From: Bacteroidota bacterium
GTDB lineage: Bacteria; Bacteroidota; Bacteroidia; Sphingobacteriales; Sphingobacteriaceae
Reading direction: 5' to 3'
NCBI GenBank assembly: GCA_013288685.1
Contig: JABDBM010000008.1
Coordinates: 1 to 64,000, forward strand
DNA length: 64,000 bases
The notes beneath the pieces are model-generated. The model made no database searches, was not told the DNA's origin, and saw nothing but the letters and a program-made list of their open reading frames with translations. The position numbers and the translations under genes were made by a program. Numbering within the stretch: position 1 is the stretch's first letter; each line of letters starts with the position of its first letter. Below are positions 1 to 8,242 of this stretch, piece after piece.

Positions 1-136
1 CGCAAAGATCACAGTGGAATCGCAAAGTTCGCAGAGAAAATAAGAATGATCGGCAGCATTGAAACAATTAACCTTTTGCAATTCAAAACTCAGTGCCCCC
101 TGTGCATTTTCTGTTTCTTTGTGGTAAACTTTAAAA
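1..136. repeat. Degenerate inverted repeat of the cacagag/ctctgtg family
   Basis: The left half is rich in gcaaag/cacag/gcagag words and the right half in ctgtgc/tctgtttctttgtgg words, so the two halves can pair imperfectly. Better copies of the same family lie at 15940-16042, 18137-18240, 27265-27405 and 32967-33113. The window may start inside this copy. It directly precedes the first gene. Confidence 0.55.
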
Positions 137-139
137 AAT

Positions 140-1144
140 ATGCTGCGGTTAGTTGTTAAGTTGATAAAGTGGGAGCTGCCCGATGTGGCAACTTTCTTTC
201 TTGCAGATATATCAGGCAAAAAAATTCATTATAAAGCGGGGCAATTTATTACACTGGTGTTTAAGCATCACCATGATGAGATTCGCCGGTCGTATTCGTT
301 AAGTTCATCACCTGATGAGGATTTATTATCCATTACCGTAAAGCGTATTGCTAACGGCGAAATATCGCGCTTCCTGTTGAATAAAGTAAAGCCCGGCGAT
401 ATTTTAGAAGCCGTTGAACCTGCCGGCAGGTTTACCATAGGCGGGGAAGGCGAAAAGGATTTTTTTTTGTTTGCTGCCGGCAGCGGCATAGTACCTGTTT
501 TTTCGCAGCTTAAATATGCGTTAAAAGTTGGCGGGAATAGCCGGTTTATCCTGATTTACAGCAATCAGGATGAGCGCTCGGTTTTGTTCAGGTATGAACT
601 GGATGAGTTGGCTCAGAAACATCCCGAAAGGTTAAAAATTATTCATTTGCTTAGCAGCGAGGCCATCAGGCTCAATAATTTAAGTGCCGAAAAACTGGTG
701 CGTCAAAATCTAACGGGTGAATTAAGCGGCGCCGAATTTTACACCTGCGGGCCATTTGCCTATATGCGCATGATACGGCTTACACTGTTGTTTATGGGTG
801 TTGAACCGGGCCAAATCCGTAAAGAGAACTTTGTACTGGAAACGGTCCCGGTGGCTGATACTGTCATTAATTTTCCGCCAAGGCAAATACAGATACATTT
901 TAACAATGAAATATATGACATTGTTGTTGGTGAGAATCAGTCTATCCTGCAAGCGGCCCTGCAAAATAATATACAGCTACCGTATAGCTGCCGGGTTGGC
1001 GATTGCTCTACCTGTGCCCTGTTATGTAAAAGGGGCAAGGTGCAAATGATTAAAAATGATGTACTAACCGATGCTGATTTAGCGGAAGGCTGGGTATTAA
1101 CCTGTACAGGGTATGCCGCATCGGATGATGTGGTGATTGGGTAG
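140..1144 (+). CDS. Ferredoxin-NAD(P)H oxidoreductase with C-terminal 2Fe-2S domain (PaaE-like)
   Basis: A single-chain electron-transfer reductase in the cytoplasm, expected to pass electrons from NAD(P)H through FAD to a 2Fe-2S centre and on to a partner oxygenase or desaturase. Residues 1-100 form the FAD-binding barrel with the RSYS flavin motif at 50-53. Residues 105-235 form the nucleotide-binding domain with AAGSGIVP near 112-119 and CGP at 203-205. Residues 248-334 are a plant-type ferredoxin domain with cluster ligands C284, C289, C292 and C322 (Cx4Cx2C...C). Domain order and length fit PaaE (phenylacetyl-CoA epoxidase reductase) and related reductases. No paaABCD genes are visible, so the partner is unknown and the name paaE is not justified. 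ATG follows the repeat by a few bases. Confidence 0.88.
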   Translation: MLRLVVKLIKWELPDVATFFLADISGKKIHYKAGQFITLVFKHHHDEIRRSYSLSSSPDEDLLSITVKRIANGEISRFLLNKVKPGDILEAVEPAGRFTIGGEGEKDFFLFAAGSGIVPVFSQLKYALKVGGNSRFILIYSNQDERSVLFRYELDELAQKHPERLKIIHLLSSEAIRLNNLSAEKLVRQNLTGELSGAEFYTCGPFAYMRMIRLTLLFMGVEPGQIRKENFVLETVPVADTVINFPPRQIQIHFNNEIYDIVVGENQSILQAALQNNIQLPYSCRVGDCSTCALLCKRGKVQMIKNDVLTDADLAEGWVLTCTGYAASDDVVIG

Positions 1145-1159
1145 CAGCCTCTGTATGTG

Positions 1160-1275
1160 CTTTCGAACACCGTGAGAAATTTTTTGCTCCATACTATAAA
1201 CGCCATGCATCGCGCACTATGCATAGCGCAGAAGGATATTTGTAAAGGTTTCTCACTGCGTTTATAATGACATTT
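1160..1275. repeat. Dispersed hairpin repeat related to that at 11751-11882
   Basis: The 148-bp gap between two convergent genes holds gtgagaaat near its left side and tttctcac near its right, with an inner gcgcactatgcatagcgc word. The repeat at 11751-11882 has similar inner words (tgatgcatagttcgcg, gcgtataagatttctc). This appears to be a decayed member of that family. It may also serve as the 3' end hairpin for either gene. Confidence 0.4.
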
Positions 1276-1292
1276 TTTATAATTAACCAACA

Positions 1293-2192
1293 CTAATACG
1301 CCAATACCACTCCGCCCACTATTTCAAATCCATTCCTGAATACCCCATTCAACCGGGTTTTATCCTGCTGGCCCGAGGTTAGGTAAAGCATGTCGTTACC
1401 ATTGCCGGTTTGCCAGTTAAAATAATTATACCCGGCGCTTACGGCTATGTTGCGGGTTAGGTTATAAACTAACCGCGCATTGCCGTTAATGCCATAGCCC
1501 TTTGCATCGTGACTGTAGCTTACCGGGTGCTGAAAAGTTGTGATCAGGTTCCAATCGCCCTGGGCGCTATAGTTTACCTGGTTGTAGGTAACATCGGCTG
1601 TTAGTTTTAATGCCCGCCAAATTTTTAACGAGGAGTGCACTTTGATGAAAGGACCATTCCAGTGAGCTTCATACGTGCTGTTTAAGTCGGGAAATTGCCC
1701 GGAAAGATCGACAAGGTACAAGTATTGGGCGCTGTTGCCATAGCCGACAAAAGGAATAAGACTGAATAGTCTGTTATTAAATAGCATATATCCGGCTCCT
1801 GCGCTCCATGCGGTGATATTGCCCTTATTGTCGCTAAAGTTTCCAGTGTAAACGGGTTGGGTGCGATTATCAGCGTTATAGTCCATATCATTAACCGTGC
1901 CCGAGCGGATATTCTGACGACTATAAGCTGCAAATAGGGTAATATTTCGCCAAAAATTCCATTGAAGTGCGGCCGAATAATCCTCGCCACTAACATTTTT
2001 CCATTTCAATTCAGAAAGTACGTTGGGATTTTGACCATTCGTATTTCCCGCTATCGACCAGTGAAAATCTTCCCGCTGGTAGCCGGTTGAAAAGGAAAGC
2101 TGTAATTTTTGGTCGATATGCTGGGCATTGCCTGTTTGTATGGCACAAATAATTGTTAAAAACAGGGCGAGTCCTTTTATCATTTTATTCAT
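1293..2192 (-). CDS. Outer-membrane beta-barrel protein, possibly omptin/Pom-like
   Basis: A 299-residue secreted protein with a signal peptide (about residues 1-23, ending near GNAQ). The remainder alternates hydrophobic and polar residues with many aromatic ends (for example AALQWNFW, YGINGNARLVYNL, SAGYNYFNW) and finishes with a hydrophobic strand ending in Tyr, as outer-membrane barrels do. The spacing of strands and the motif IPFVGYG recall the omptin-like or Protochlamydia outer membrane protein fold, but I see no convincing omptin catalytic Asp/His set, so function is unassigned. It lies downstream of the glucanase cluster on the same strand, about 110 bp after a GH16 gene. Confidence 0.65.
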   Translation of the reverse strand: MNKMIKGLALFLTIICAIQTGNAQHIDQKLQLSFSTGYQREDFHWSIAGNTNGQNPNVLSELKWKNVSGEDYSAALQWNFWRNITLFAAYSRQNIRSGTVNDMDYNADNRTQPVYTGNFSDNKGNITAWSAGAGYMLFNNRLFSLIPFVGYGNSAQYLYLVDLSGQFPDLNSTYEAHWNGPFIKVHSSLKIWRALKLTADVTYNQVNYSAQGDWNLITTFQHPVSYSHDAKGYGINGNARLVYNLTRNIAVSAGYNYFNWQTGNGNDMLYLTSGQQDKTRLNGVFRNGFEIVGGVVLAY

Positions 2193-2305
2193 CTATAAAA
2201 TATTTTCAGCTAAACGGCCAGGGCAATTTACTTTGGCTAAAGCCCTTATCCTTTTTGTTGGCCGGCCCAAAGCTCAATCAATCCAACTCATTCAAACTAA
2301 TCAAC

Positions 2306-3148
2306 TTAATTAGCTTTATAAACCCGTACATAATCTACATACATACTTTCGGGAAATTTGCTGTTATCAATTGCTGGTCCGGGGAAAGTTCCACCAACTG
2401 CCAGGTTTAAAATAAGAAAAAACGGCAGGTGAAAGGCATCGGTACCATTAACATTCTCGTGTATGTCGCCGGTTAAATATAACTCATTATCCACATACCA
2501 GCGAATGCTGCCGGTATCCCATTCAACGGCATACACATGATAAGATTCGGCCGTGGTAGTGGTGTTTGCGCCCCAGGAAACATGGCCGCCATTATTCCAG
2601 TGCATGGTACCATAAATAATATTGTCGCCGTTTACATGCTCCATAATGTCAATTTCGCCGCACGTTGGCCAATTTACGGTATTCACATTTGCGCCCATCA
2701 TCCAAAAAGCCGGCCATATTCCTGCGCCCATCGGCATTTTGATACGGGCCTCAATGCGGCCATATAGGGGCGACAACTTATTGAAGGTGGTTATTTTGCC
2801 AGAGGTGTAAGGCTGTCCGCCGAAACTATCTTTTTTTGCTGTTATTACCAGGCTGCCATCGCTTACGCTAACGTTCGATGGCAAGTAGTACTCTTTTTCG
2901 TTATTTACACCGGCGTTCCGGTTATCGAATGTCCATTTTGTGGTGTCAACACTGTTGCCGTCAAACTCATCGGCCCAAACCAGGCTATAAGTAACCGGCG
3001 GTATTGGTACAACAGGAGGAAGAACTGAGGCAGGCGGGGCTACCGCCTTTTTGCAGGAAGCAAAAAAGGCAGCAAAAGCCAGCATCAAAAAAAGGACGCT
3101 TAAGCCATTATACAGCTGTTTTCTCAAAATAAACAATAAGGATAACAT
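2306..3148 (-). CDS. GH16 family endo-beta-1,3-glucanase-like lipoprotein
   Basis: Predicted surface or periplasmic lipoprotein that cleaves beta-1,3 (or mixed-link) glucans such as laminarin. A lipoprotein signal ends at C32 (FFASC-KK). A Pro-rich linker (35-52) is followed by the GH16 jelly-roll (about 53-280). The catalytic motif GEIDIMEH contains nucleophile E165 and acid/base E170; WPAFWM, upstream, and VDYVRVYKAN at the end are typical of bacterial laminarinases. Length equals the next GH16 gene (280 aa), with which it shares most motifs, so the two are likely tandem duplicates. The exact substrate within GH16 (laminarin, lichenan) cannot be told from sequence alone. Confidence 0.93.
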   Translation of the reverse strand: MLSLLFILRKQLYNGLSVLFLMLAFAAFFASCKKAVAPPASVLPPVVPIPPVTYSLVWADEFDGNSVDTTKWTFDNRNAGVNNEKEYYLPSNVSVSDGSLVITAKKDSFGGQPYTSGKITTFNKLSPLYGRIEARIKMPMGAGIWPAFWMMGANVNTVNWPTCGEIDIMEHVNGDNIIYGTMHWNNGGHVSWGANTTTTAESYHVYAVEWDTGSIRWYVDNELYLTGDIHENVNGTDAFHLPFFLILNLAVGGTFPGPAIDNSKFPESMYVDYVRVYKAN

Positions 3149-3240
3149 TATAAGTATTGAGTCTAAAAATCTTAAGTTCTAAGTAAAGAAACGCCCAAAT
3201 GACGACTTTTGACTTCCGGCTAAAGACTTTTGACTTGACA
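3149..3240. repeat. Short decayed repeat with gacttttgact words
   Basis: The gap between two GH16 genes contains repeated gacttttgact and agtctaaaaatct words. Similar words recur at 5475-5587, 13445-13568, 35188-35290 and 59395-59435, each between genes. No promoter or gene is evident. Confidence 0.35.
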
Positions 3241-4083
3241 CTAATTCGCCTTATACACCCTCACATAATCAACATACATGCTTGCAGGCAGCTTTCCTAA
3301 ATCAACCGTTTGGCCGGGGAAATCACCCGCCACAGCCAAATTTAAAATGATAAAAAATGGTTTGTGGAATGCATCTGTACTGTTTACATTATTGGCAATA
3401 TTGCCTGTAGCGAATAAGGTATCATCAACATACCAGTTAATGGAATTTGCATCCCAATCAACCCTATAAATATGATAGGCGCTGGGCGATGAAGACAAGC
3501 TGAGGCCATATTGTGTATGATTGCCGCCCGAACTCCAGTGCATGGTGCCATAAATTAAACTGTCGGCATTTACATGCTCCATAATATCAATCTCGCCGCA
3601 GCTGGGCCAGTTTACACCGCTGTTAATATCGGCGCCCAGCATCCAAAAGGCAGGCCATAAACCGGCACCCATGGGCAATTTAATGCGCGCTTCAATACGG
3701 CCATAAGTGGCGTTTATCTTTTTTGACGTATTCATCCTCGCCGAAGTATACGGATAACCGGCTGTTGCCTCGGCTTTGGCGGTTATTACTAAATTGCCAT
3801 TGGCAACAGTGGCGTTTTCGGCTTTGTAATATTCTTTTTCGTTGTTATAGGCGCTGCCGGTTTCAAAATTCCAGTTAGCAGTATCAACAGCGGTACCATT
3901 AAACTCATCCGACCAGACCAAAGAGTAAGTAGTGGGCGTAGTTGGTAATGTATCCAACGGCGGCGGAATGATAATTGTGTTCCCATTATCATTGGCCGGC
4001 GATTTTTTGCAGGCAGCCACAAGTAATACAAGCGCCAGTACAATACCGGCGCTTGTTATCAGGTTAAAATGGTTTTTTCTCAT
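3241..4083 (-). CDS. GH16 family endo-beta-1,3-glucanase-like lipoprotein
   Basis: Second GH16 lipoprotein, 280 residues. The lipobox Cys is C25 (LVAAC-KK). A short Pro/Thr linker (40-52) precedes the catalytic domain (53-280). GEIDIMEH supplies nucleophile E164 and acid/base E169, with WPAFWML upstream and the same VDYVRVYKAN terminus as its neighbour. It should hydrolyse internal beta-1,3-glucan bonds outside or in the periplasm. All three GH16 genes point the same way with gaps of 90-160 bp that hold short inverted repeats, so they could be one transcript. Confidence 0.93.
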   Translation of the reverse strand: MRKNHFNLITSAGIVLALVLLVAACKKSPANDNGNTIIIPPPLDTLPTTPTTYSLVWSDEFNGTAVDTANWNFETGSAYNNEKEYYKAENATVANGNLVITAKAEATAGYPYTSARMNTSKKINATYGRIEARIKLPMGAGLWPAFWMLGADINSGVNWPSCGEIDIMEHVNADSLIYGTMHWSSGGNHTQYGLSLSSSPSAYHIYRVDWDANSINWYVDDTLFATGNIANNVNSTDAFHKPFFIILNLAVAGDFPGQTVDLGKLPASMYVDYVRVYKAN

Positions 4084-4119
4084 AACAAATTGGTTACTAA
4101 TGTAACTAATTTTTGTTGA

Positions 4120-4232
4120 TTAAGTTTATTGAGTTGATTAGGTTGGATTAAGTTGATTGAGTTGGCTTGTCGTTCAACTTAATCCACCACTCACTTAATC
4201 TAACTCAATCAACCACTCATCTAATCAACCCC
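4120..4232. repeat. Tandem ttgattgagttg-type repeat with hairpin
   Basis: The gap holds repeated words of the type agttgatt and their complements. A perfect 12-bp inverted repeat (ggattaagttga at 4145-4156, tcaacttaatcc at 4174-4185) forms the core. Related words appear near 2275-2310, 11690-11735 and 32935-32950. It lies 3' of the GH16-trefoil gene on the minus strand and may act as an mRNA-end hairpin, but it lacks a T tract. Confidence 0.5.
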
Positions 4233-4235
4233 GCC

Positions 4236-5474
4236 TCATTTATTAACCCCAAATGACTCCCATCCCGATGCCGTGGCGCGGTTACAAGTCATTGGTTGTG
4301 TACCGTTCTCGCTGGATACAAATTTGCCGTTATTGCCCTGCAGGGTTATCGTGCCATCGGCATTGGTACCCCAGGTAAAGGTTTCCCATGCACCAACGGT
4401 TGTGCGGTTACAGGTTATGGCCTGCGTGCCGTTTTCGCTGGATACATATTTACCCATGCTTTGCAGGGCAACCTTGCCGCCGCCTTCGTCAACTACTAAA
4501 AACTGTTCCCATGTTGATGCTGTAGGGCGGTTACAGTTCATGGCTTGGGTGCCATTTTCGCCGCTCACATAATCGTTGTTAAAACCTTTTAAGGTGATGG
4601 TTTGGCCAATTGGCGGCCCGCTTGTGGTTACTGCTTTGTAAACGCGCACATAATCAACATACATATTTGCCGGCAGCGCGCCCGTATTTACAGTTTGCCC
4701 CGGAAAATCGCCGGCAACGGCCATATTCAGGATAATATAAAACGGATTTTGAAATGCGCCGGTATTATTAATATTGTTTGCAATGTTTGCTGTGGCATAT
4801 AAAGTATTATCAACCCACCAGGTTATAGATTGGTTATCCCATTGAACGGCATACAGGTGGTAAGCGTTGGCATTGGTGCTGGTAGTACCTCCGTATTGCG
4901 TTGCGCCGTTATTGTACCAGTGGATAGTTCCATAAATGGTGTTGCTGGTATTTATTTGTTCCAAAATATCAATTTCGCCGCATTGGGGCCAGCCAACTGA
5001 CCCAATATTGGTGCCCAGCATCCAGAATGCGGGCCACGAACCTTGAAATTGGGGCACCTTGATACTCGCCTCGATCCGGCCGTATTGGGCCGAAAACTTT
5101 CCTGAGGTTTCCAGCTTGCCCGAAGTATATGGCTGCCCGCCAACACTCTGATTTTTTGCAGTAATAACCAAATTGCCACCGGTTACGGCAACATTGGCCG
5201 ACTGGTAGTATTCTTTTTCGTTGTTTACGCCTGGGTTGCCATTGTCGATGTTCCATTTACTGCCATCAACACTGGTGCCGTTAAACTCATCCGACCAAAC
5301 GAGTTGATAGGTGACCGCCCTCGGTTCGGTAGTTTGCGATTGCTCCGTTGCAACGGCAGCAGTTTCGGGACCTTTTAACGGACTGCTGACATCCTTTTTG
5401 CAGGAAGCAACCGTGCTTACCAGTGCCAGTACTATACCGGCCCCGGTTAAAAAGTTGAAGAGTTGTTTTTTCAT
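4236..5474 (-). CDS. GH16 glucanase lipoprotein with C-terminal fascin-like beta-trefoil
   Basis: A 412-residue lipoprotein with lipobox C25 (TVASC-KK). The GH16 domain spans about 53-281 with GEIDILEQ (nucleophile E167, acid/base E172) and WPAFWML; note Gln instead of His after the acid/base motif. A short GPPIGQ linker (287-291) leads into a module of about 120 residues made of three repeats, each with a YVSGENGT-x-AMxCxR-x3-WEQF pattern. This is the fascin-like beta-trefoil type, probably a carbohydrate-binding module. Almost the same module ends the next gene (GH30). The enzyme probably acts on the same branched beta-glucan as its neighbours, with the trefoil holding it to the polymer; binding is inferred. 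Confidence 0.92.
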   Translation of the reverse strand: MKKQLFNFLTGAGIVLALVSTVASCKKDVSSPLKGPETAAVATEQSQTTEPRAVTYQLVWSDEFNGTSVDGSKWNIDNGNPGVNNEKEYYQSANVAVTGGNLVITAKNQSVGGQPYTSGKLETSGKFSAQYGRIEASIKVPQFQGSWPAFWMLGTNIGSVGWPQCGEIDILEQINTSNTIYGTIHWYNNGATQYGGTTSTNANAYHLYAVQWDNQSITWWVDNTLYATANIANNINNTGAFQNPFYIILNMAVAGDFPGQTVNTGALPANMYVDYVRVYKAVTTSGPPIGQTITLKGFNNDYVSGENGTQAMNCNRPTASTWEQFLVVDEGGGKVALQSMGKYVSSENGTQAITCNRTTVGAWETFTWGTNADGTITLQGNNGKFVSSENGTQPMTCNRATASGWESFGVNK

Positions 5475-5587
5475 AATTTATTGGTTTTTAGAATAGAGAT
5501 GCAAGAAACAAGAGCAAGAAAACGGTTTCGTCTTTCCGGACTTTACTGACTTTTCCGTCCCGATAATTATCGGGATTACGGACTCTT
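5475..5587. repeat. Short repeat with caagaaacaagagcaag words
   Basis: The gap between the GH30 and the GH16-trefoil genes contains gcaagaaacaagagcaag and then a ccgtcccgataattatcgggattacgg hairpin (arms cccgataa/ttatcggg near 5556-5573). It is a member of the caagag repeat family noted elsewhere. Confidence 0.4.
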
Positions 5588-7477
5588 TTATTTATTAACC
5601 CCAAACGATTCCCATCCTGATGCTGTAGCACGTGTACACGTCATTGCTTGTGTGCCATTTTCGCTGCTCACAAATTTGGCGTTGTTGCCTTGCAGGGTAA
5701 TGGTACCATCGGCGTTTACGCCCCAGGTAAATTCCTCCCAGGCGCCATAAGTGGCGCGATTGCAGGTGATGGCCATGGTACCGTTTTCGCTGGATACATA
5801 TTTGCCCATACTTTGCAGGGCCACTTTGCCGCCGCCTGCGTCAACTACTAAAAATTGCTCCCAGGTGCCTGGTGTGGTGCGGGTGCAAGTCATGGCAGTG
5901 GTGCCGTTTTCGCCGCTTACGTACAAATTGTTAAAGCCTTTAAGCGTAATAGTTTGGCCAATTGGCGGGCCTGATGATCCGCTTGATTGTGTTCCGCTCC
6001 ATTTAAATGTAGCTGCGGCACCGGCAGGCAAAGTATAGGTAAATGACTCGGCGCCCCATTTAATTTTAAATGTTTGGCTTGATGTTGCCGTATTTAGCGC
6101 CACTACTACCTTGCTGCCATCGGGGTTTTTAAAGGCAACATCCTGAATACTGGCCGAGAAAGTGTTGGATGATATGCGCACCGCACCGGCTTTTACAAAT
6201 TCGGAAGCATGTGCTACGGTATAGTAGGCCGTGTTTTTGGTATAGCTGGTGCCCGATATGGTTACCGCACCCAAACAGGTTGTACACCCACCGGCAGTAT
6301 GCGGATTATAGTTAGGATCGGCAGCCAGGTTCCACTCTAATACTACCCGGCTCCAGTTACGCGGTGCACCGATGATCAGGTTATTCATGTGCCACGAAAA
6401 ATCGCCCGCAAAATTGCCCGGGCCCCCAATAAACTGCTCGGTAAAGTAAACGTTTTTATTGGGGTAGGCATTATGCACAGTAGTTAACGCACTGATATCG
6501 CCGGCATACAAGTGAAAGGCCGAACCATCCACATACGGATTGGCACTGGCGTCGGCCAATACGGTTTCCGGGTAATCCGGGCGATCACAGTTATGGTCAT
6601 AGGCTATAATTTTGGTGGTGATACCATTGGCAGCAAACGTTGGACCGAGATTGTTTTTAATAAAATTGGTTTCCTCGTTGGGCTGCATGGTCATCGCCGG
6701 GTTGTTATTGGCATTCAACGGCTCGTTTTGCGGGGTAACGGCATAAATGGTAATGCCCTGCGCCGCCATGGCTTGTATATATTTTACAAAGTAGCGGGCA
6801 TAAGCATCATAATATGCCGGATTTAAATTGCCGCCAGTAAAGCCGCCGTTGCCGGTGGTGCTTTGTTTCATCCATACAGGTGCGGTCCAGGGGGTGGCCA
6901 ATATTTTAATAGATGGATTGATAGCGATTATCTTTTTTAAAACTGGCACCAGGTCCGTCATTTCTTTGCTGATACTAAAACTGGTTAGGCTGTTGTCGGT
7001 GCCCGATGCGATATCATCATAAGTAAAATCAGATGCGCTCATATCAGACGCACCAATGGTAATACGGACAAAGGCCGAACCCACATGGCCCGAGGCTGTA
7101 GAAAAAATATCGGTTAAAAAAGCGCTTTGATTAGCGCCCAGCCCGTTAATTAACGAAGCGCTGCCTCCGGTTAGTGCATAGCCAAAACCATCAATAGTTT
7201 GGTAGGTAGTGTTTTCGTCGACAGTAACGGTGGTAGCATTGGTGCCGGCATCGGCGGCGAAGTTTACGTTTGTTTGTGCTGCCAGCAATTTGCTTTTGTC
7301 TGATGTGGTTTCCCAAACATTTACGGTTTCGTTAGCGGCACGCGCAATGGTGCCGTTTACTACAGTGGCAATTAGCGCCGGCTGCGGTTTAGAGATGTCC
7401 GTTTTACACGAACAATACAGCAGGGCCAGCATTATTACAAATGCGGATAGTGCTTTTTTAGGATAATTTGTCTTCAT
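5588..7477 (-). CDS. GH30 family glucosidase/endo-beta-1,6-glucanase lipoprotein with fascin-like trefoil
   Basis: A 629-residue secreted lipoprotein (probable lipidated C24 in YCSC-KTD). Residues about 85-500 form a GH30 TIM barrel with its small beta-side domain: DGFGYALTGGSA near 97-107, acid/base E252 in TPQNEP, nucleophile E347 in YFTEQFIGGPGN. Members act as glucosylceramidases, beta-1,6-glucanases or xylanases; beside three GH16 genes a beta-1,6-glucanase removing or cutting branches is the likeliest. Residues 505-629 repeat the three-unit trefoil of the adjacent GH16 gene including the GPPIGQTITLKGFNN junction. It is the first gene of the glucanase run on the minus strand; a promoter-like element lies about 200 bp upstream. 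Confidence 0.92.
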   Translation of the reverse strand: MKTNYPKKALSAFVIMLALLYCSCKTDISKPQPALIATVVNGTIARAANETVNVWETTSDKSKLLAAQTNVNFAADAGTNATTVTVDENTTYQTIDGFGYALTGGSASLINGLGANQSAFLTDIFSTASGHVGSAFVRITIGASDMSASDFTYDDIASGTDNSLTSFSISKEMTDLVPVLKKIIAINPSIKILATPWTAPVWMKQSTTGNGGFTGGNLNPAYYDAYARYFVKYIQAMAAQGITIYAVTPQNEPLNANNNPAMTMQPNEETNFIKNNLGPTFAANGITTKIIAYDHNCDRPDYPETVLADASANPYVDGSAFHLYAGDISALTTVHNAYPNKNVYFTEQFIGGPGNFAGDFSWHMNNLIIGAPRNWSRVVLEWNLAADPNYNPHTAGGCTTCLGAVTISGTSYTKNTAYYTVAHASEFVKAGAVRISSNTFSASIQDVAFKNPDGSKVVVALNTATSSQTFKIKWGAESFTYTLPAGAAATFKWSGTQSSGSSGPPIGQTITLKGFNNLYVSGENGTTAMTCTRTTPGTWEQFLVVDAGGGKVALQSMGKYVSSENGTMAITCNRATYGAWEEFTWGVNADGTITLQGNNAKFVSSENGTQAMTCTRATASGWESFGVNK

Positions 7478-7674
7478 AAAAATTTAGCTTATAATTTGAT
7501 TTTTGTTGGTTTAGATATAATCAGGGTTAAATAGTATGCCTCAAACAATGCCTTATGTAGCATTGCCGGCATTAACCATAGCTTAAACAAGCGTGCTGTA
7601 AATTTAACCGGAAGTAAATAAACAGCATGAGGCAATTTTAAGTATCAGGTAAACGTTGTTTGTAACTGGTAAAA

Positions 7675-7707
7675 CAAATTTAACACAATAAATAATACAA
7701 AAACAAA
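7675..7707 (-). promoter_or_regulatory. Candidate Bacteroidota promoter for the GH30-GH16 run
   Basis: On the minus strand TAAATTTG (7682-7675) matches the TAnnTTTG -7 element, and TTTG (7707-7704) lies 21 bp upstream, within the usual -33 spacing. It would give a leader of roughly 190 nt before the GH30 start. The region is very AT-rich, so a chance match is possible. Confidence 0.45.
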
Positions 7708-8012
7708 TAAAATAAATTATAAATTGCTGATTAACAATAAATTACAAGCATTTTAATACGCTTTAAGCACAAGCTGTTTAAGCTAAAAAATGCGCTGTAG
7801 GTAAGTAGTAAATGTTTTGGCGCAAGCCGGCCCATATTGCTGATACGCTTTGGCCGCATTTAATTATTAGTTATTTTTGGCAAGTTGTTTTAACGGATAG
7901 CCCGGCTGTATCAAAATAGGGCGTGTTGTATAAAACGCAGAATAGAATATGATTGAATTTTTGCCCCGGCCAAAACTTTACATGGCGGCCCGAAACGGAA
8001 TCTGGTGTAAAT

Positions 8013-8045
8013 AAAAACCCCCTCACACTCGCTGTTTGGGGGCTT
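8013..8045 (-). terminator. Probable rho-independent terminator
   Basis: Read on the minus strand, AAGCCCCC pairs with GGGGG followed by TTTTTAT (stem cccccs at 8018-8022 and ggggg at 8038-8042, 15-nt loop). It lies about 200 nt after the stop of the 7TM-DISM gene and would end that transcript before the GH30 promoter. Confidence 0.55.
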
Positions 8046-8242
8046 TAACCTAAACCTTATCACAATGCACACAAGAGTGTGTGCTATGAGGTGCAAAGCT
8101 ACGTATAGGATGTTAGCCCGGCAATGCCTGTATTGGCAAAAAATTGGTTTTTTTTGCCACATTGTTAATAAATATGCAATTTTGATGCATTAACGGCAGT
8201 TTTTTAATATTGTGGTTGAATAGTACTTCCTTTCAAACTTTC

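Larger units (their letters stand above)
7478..8242. other. 765-bp non-coding stretch between GH30 and the membrane sensor
   Basis: No convincing gene was seen. It contains the candidate promoter at 7675-7707, an AT-rich run (7670-7750) and a hairpin at 8018-8042. The open frame on the minus strand at 7911-8162 has no signal, domain or coding character and is rejected. Confidence 0.6.
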
